A model generated the notes under the pieces. That model was not told where the DNA came from and did no database searches. It saw nothing but the letters and a program-made list of their open reading frames with translations. The translations under genes and the position numbers were made by a program. Shown piece after piece: positions 5,799 through 5,880 of a stretch of DNA of 5,880 nucleotides. Positions within the stretch are counted from its first letter, which is position 1, and each line of letters opens with the position of its first letter. Source of the stretch: an uncultured Lachnospiraceae bacterium (GTDB lineage Bacteria; Bacillota; Clostridia; Lachnospirales; Lachnospiraceae); the NCBI GenBank assembly GCA_910577825.1, contig CAJTOK010000082.1, positions 1-5,880 on the forward strand, given 5' to 3'.

Positions 5799-5880
5799 TT
5801 ATATCCTCCCTTTAAAATATATAGTCTCTCGGATTCTCCAACCCTTATTTTCTGCGGCTTTCAAACCCAGTTTTATAAAA
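5799..5880 (-). CDS. Possible C-terminal end of an upstream gene (partial)
   Basis: A minus-strand frame enters from the right edge and stays open for 26 codons before TAA at 5801-5799, ending ...ENKGWRIRETIYFKGRI. Its stop overlaps the possible ATA start of the aromatic-rich gene by ATAA, and the GGGAGG at 5810-5805 lies inside its last codons, an arrangement typical of coupled genes. The fragment is short enough to be open by chance, and no domain can be named. Confidence 0.3.
   Translation of the reverse strand, partial: FIKLGLKAAENKGWRIRETIYFKGRI

Overview
The window looks like a stretch of a motile, low-GC clostridial chromosome, most likely Lachnospiraceae or a close relative. This is inferred from the AT-rich intergenic DNA, the AGGAGG-type ribosome binding sites, and the protein types present (a clostridial nitronate-monooxygenase-like flavoprotein with a C-terminal cysteine cluster, a YtfQ-like lipoprotein and a Cache-type chemoreceptor). 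No genus can be fixed from the sequence alone. No rRNA, tRNA or CRISPR array is visible.

Layout. Bases 1-398 carry no convincing gene. They hold two tandem copies of a 10-base repeat near the left edge and a striking imperfect inverted repeat of about 200 bp (176-378). That repeat has a 28-bp closing stem, several internal hairpins, and TTAA at both ends. Next comes a leftward gene (399-1469) for an FMN-dependent nitronate monooxygenase/FabK-like protein with its own promoter. A 318-base divergent intergenic region follows, with a promoter for each direction, several palindromes and a leader hairpin. Then comes a rightward two-gene operon: a YtfQ-like sugar-binding lipoprotein (about 1788-2810) and, 13 bases later, a 670-residue methyl-accepting chemotaxis protein (2824-4836). 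A strong hairpin (4862-4891) separates this operon from a leftward cluster of small genes: an aromatic-rich protein of unknown family (5398-5739 or longer), a very acidic 71-residue protein (5158-5373) and a DUF2164-family protein (4898-5134). The end of a possible further upstream reading frame lies at the right edge.

How they may work together. The binding protein and chemoreceptor are adjacent, share one promoter, and have no permease or ATPase gene next to them. The simplest reading is a dedicated chemosensory pair, in which the lipoprotein captures a sugar-like ligand outside the membrane and presents it to the receptor's Cache domain. This is inference.

The points most worth checking are: the folded inverted-repeat element at the left; the start of the binding-protein gene, where an intact lipoprotein signal peptide and a strong ribosome binding site converge on ATT rather than ATG; a similar mismatch between a strong ribosome binding site and the start codon in the right-hand cluster; and the unannotatable small genes of that cluster.
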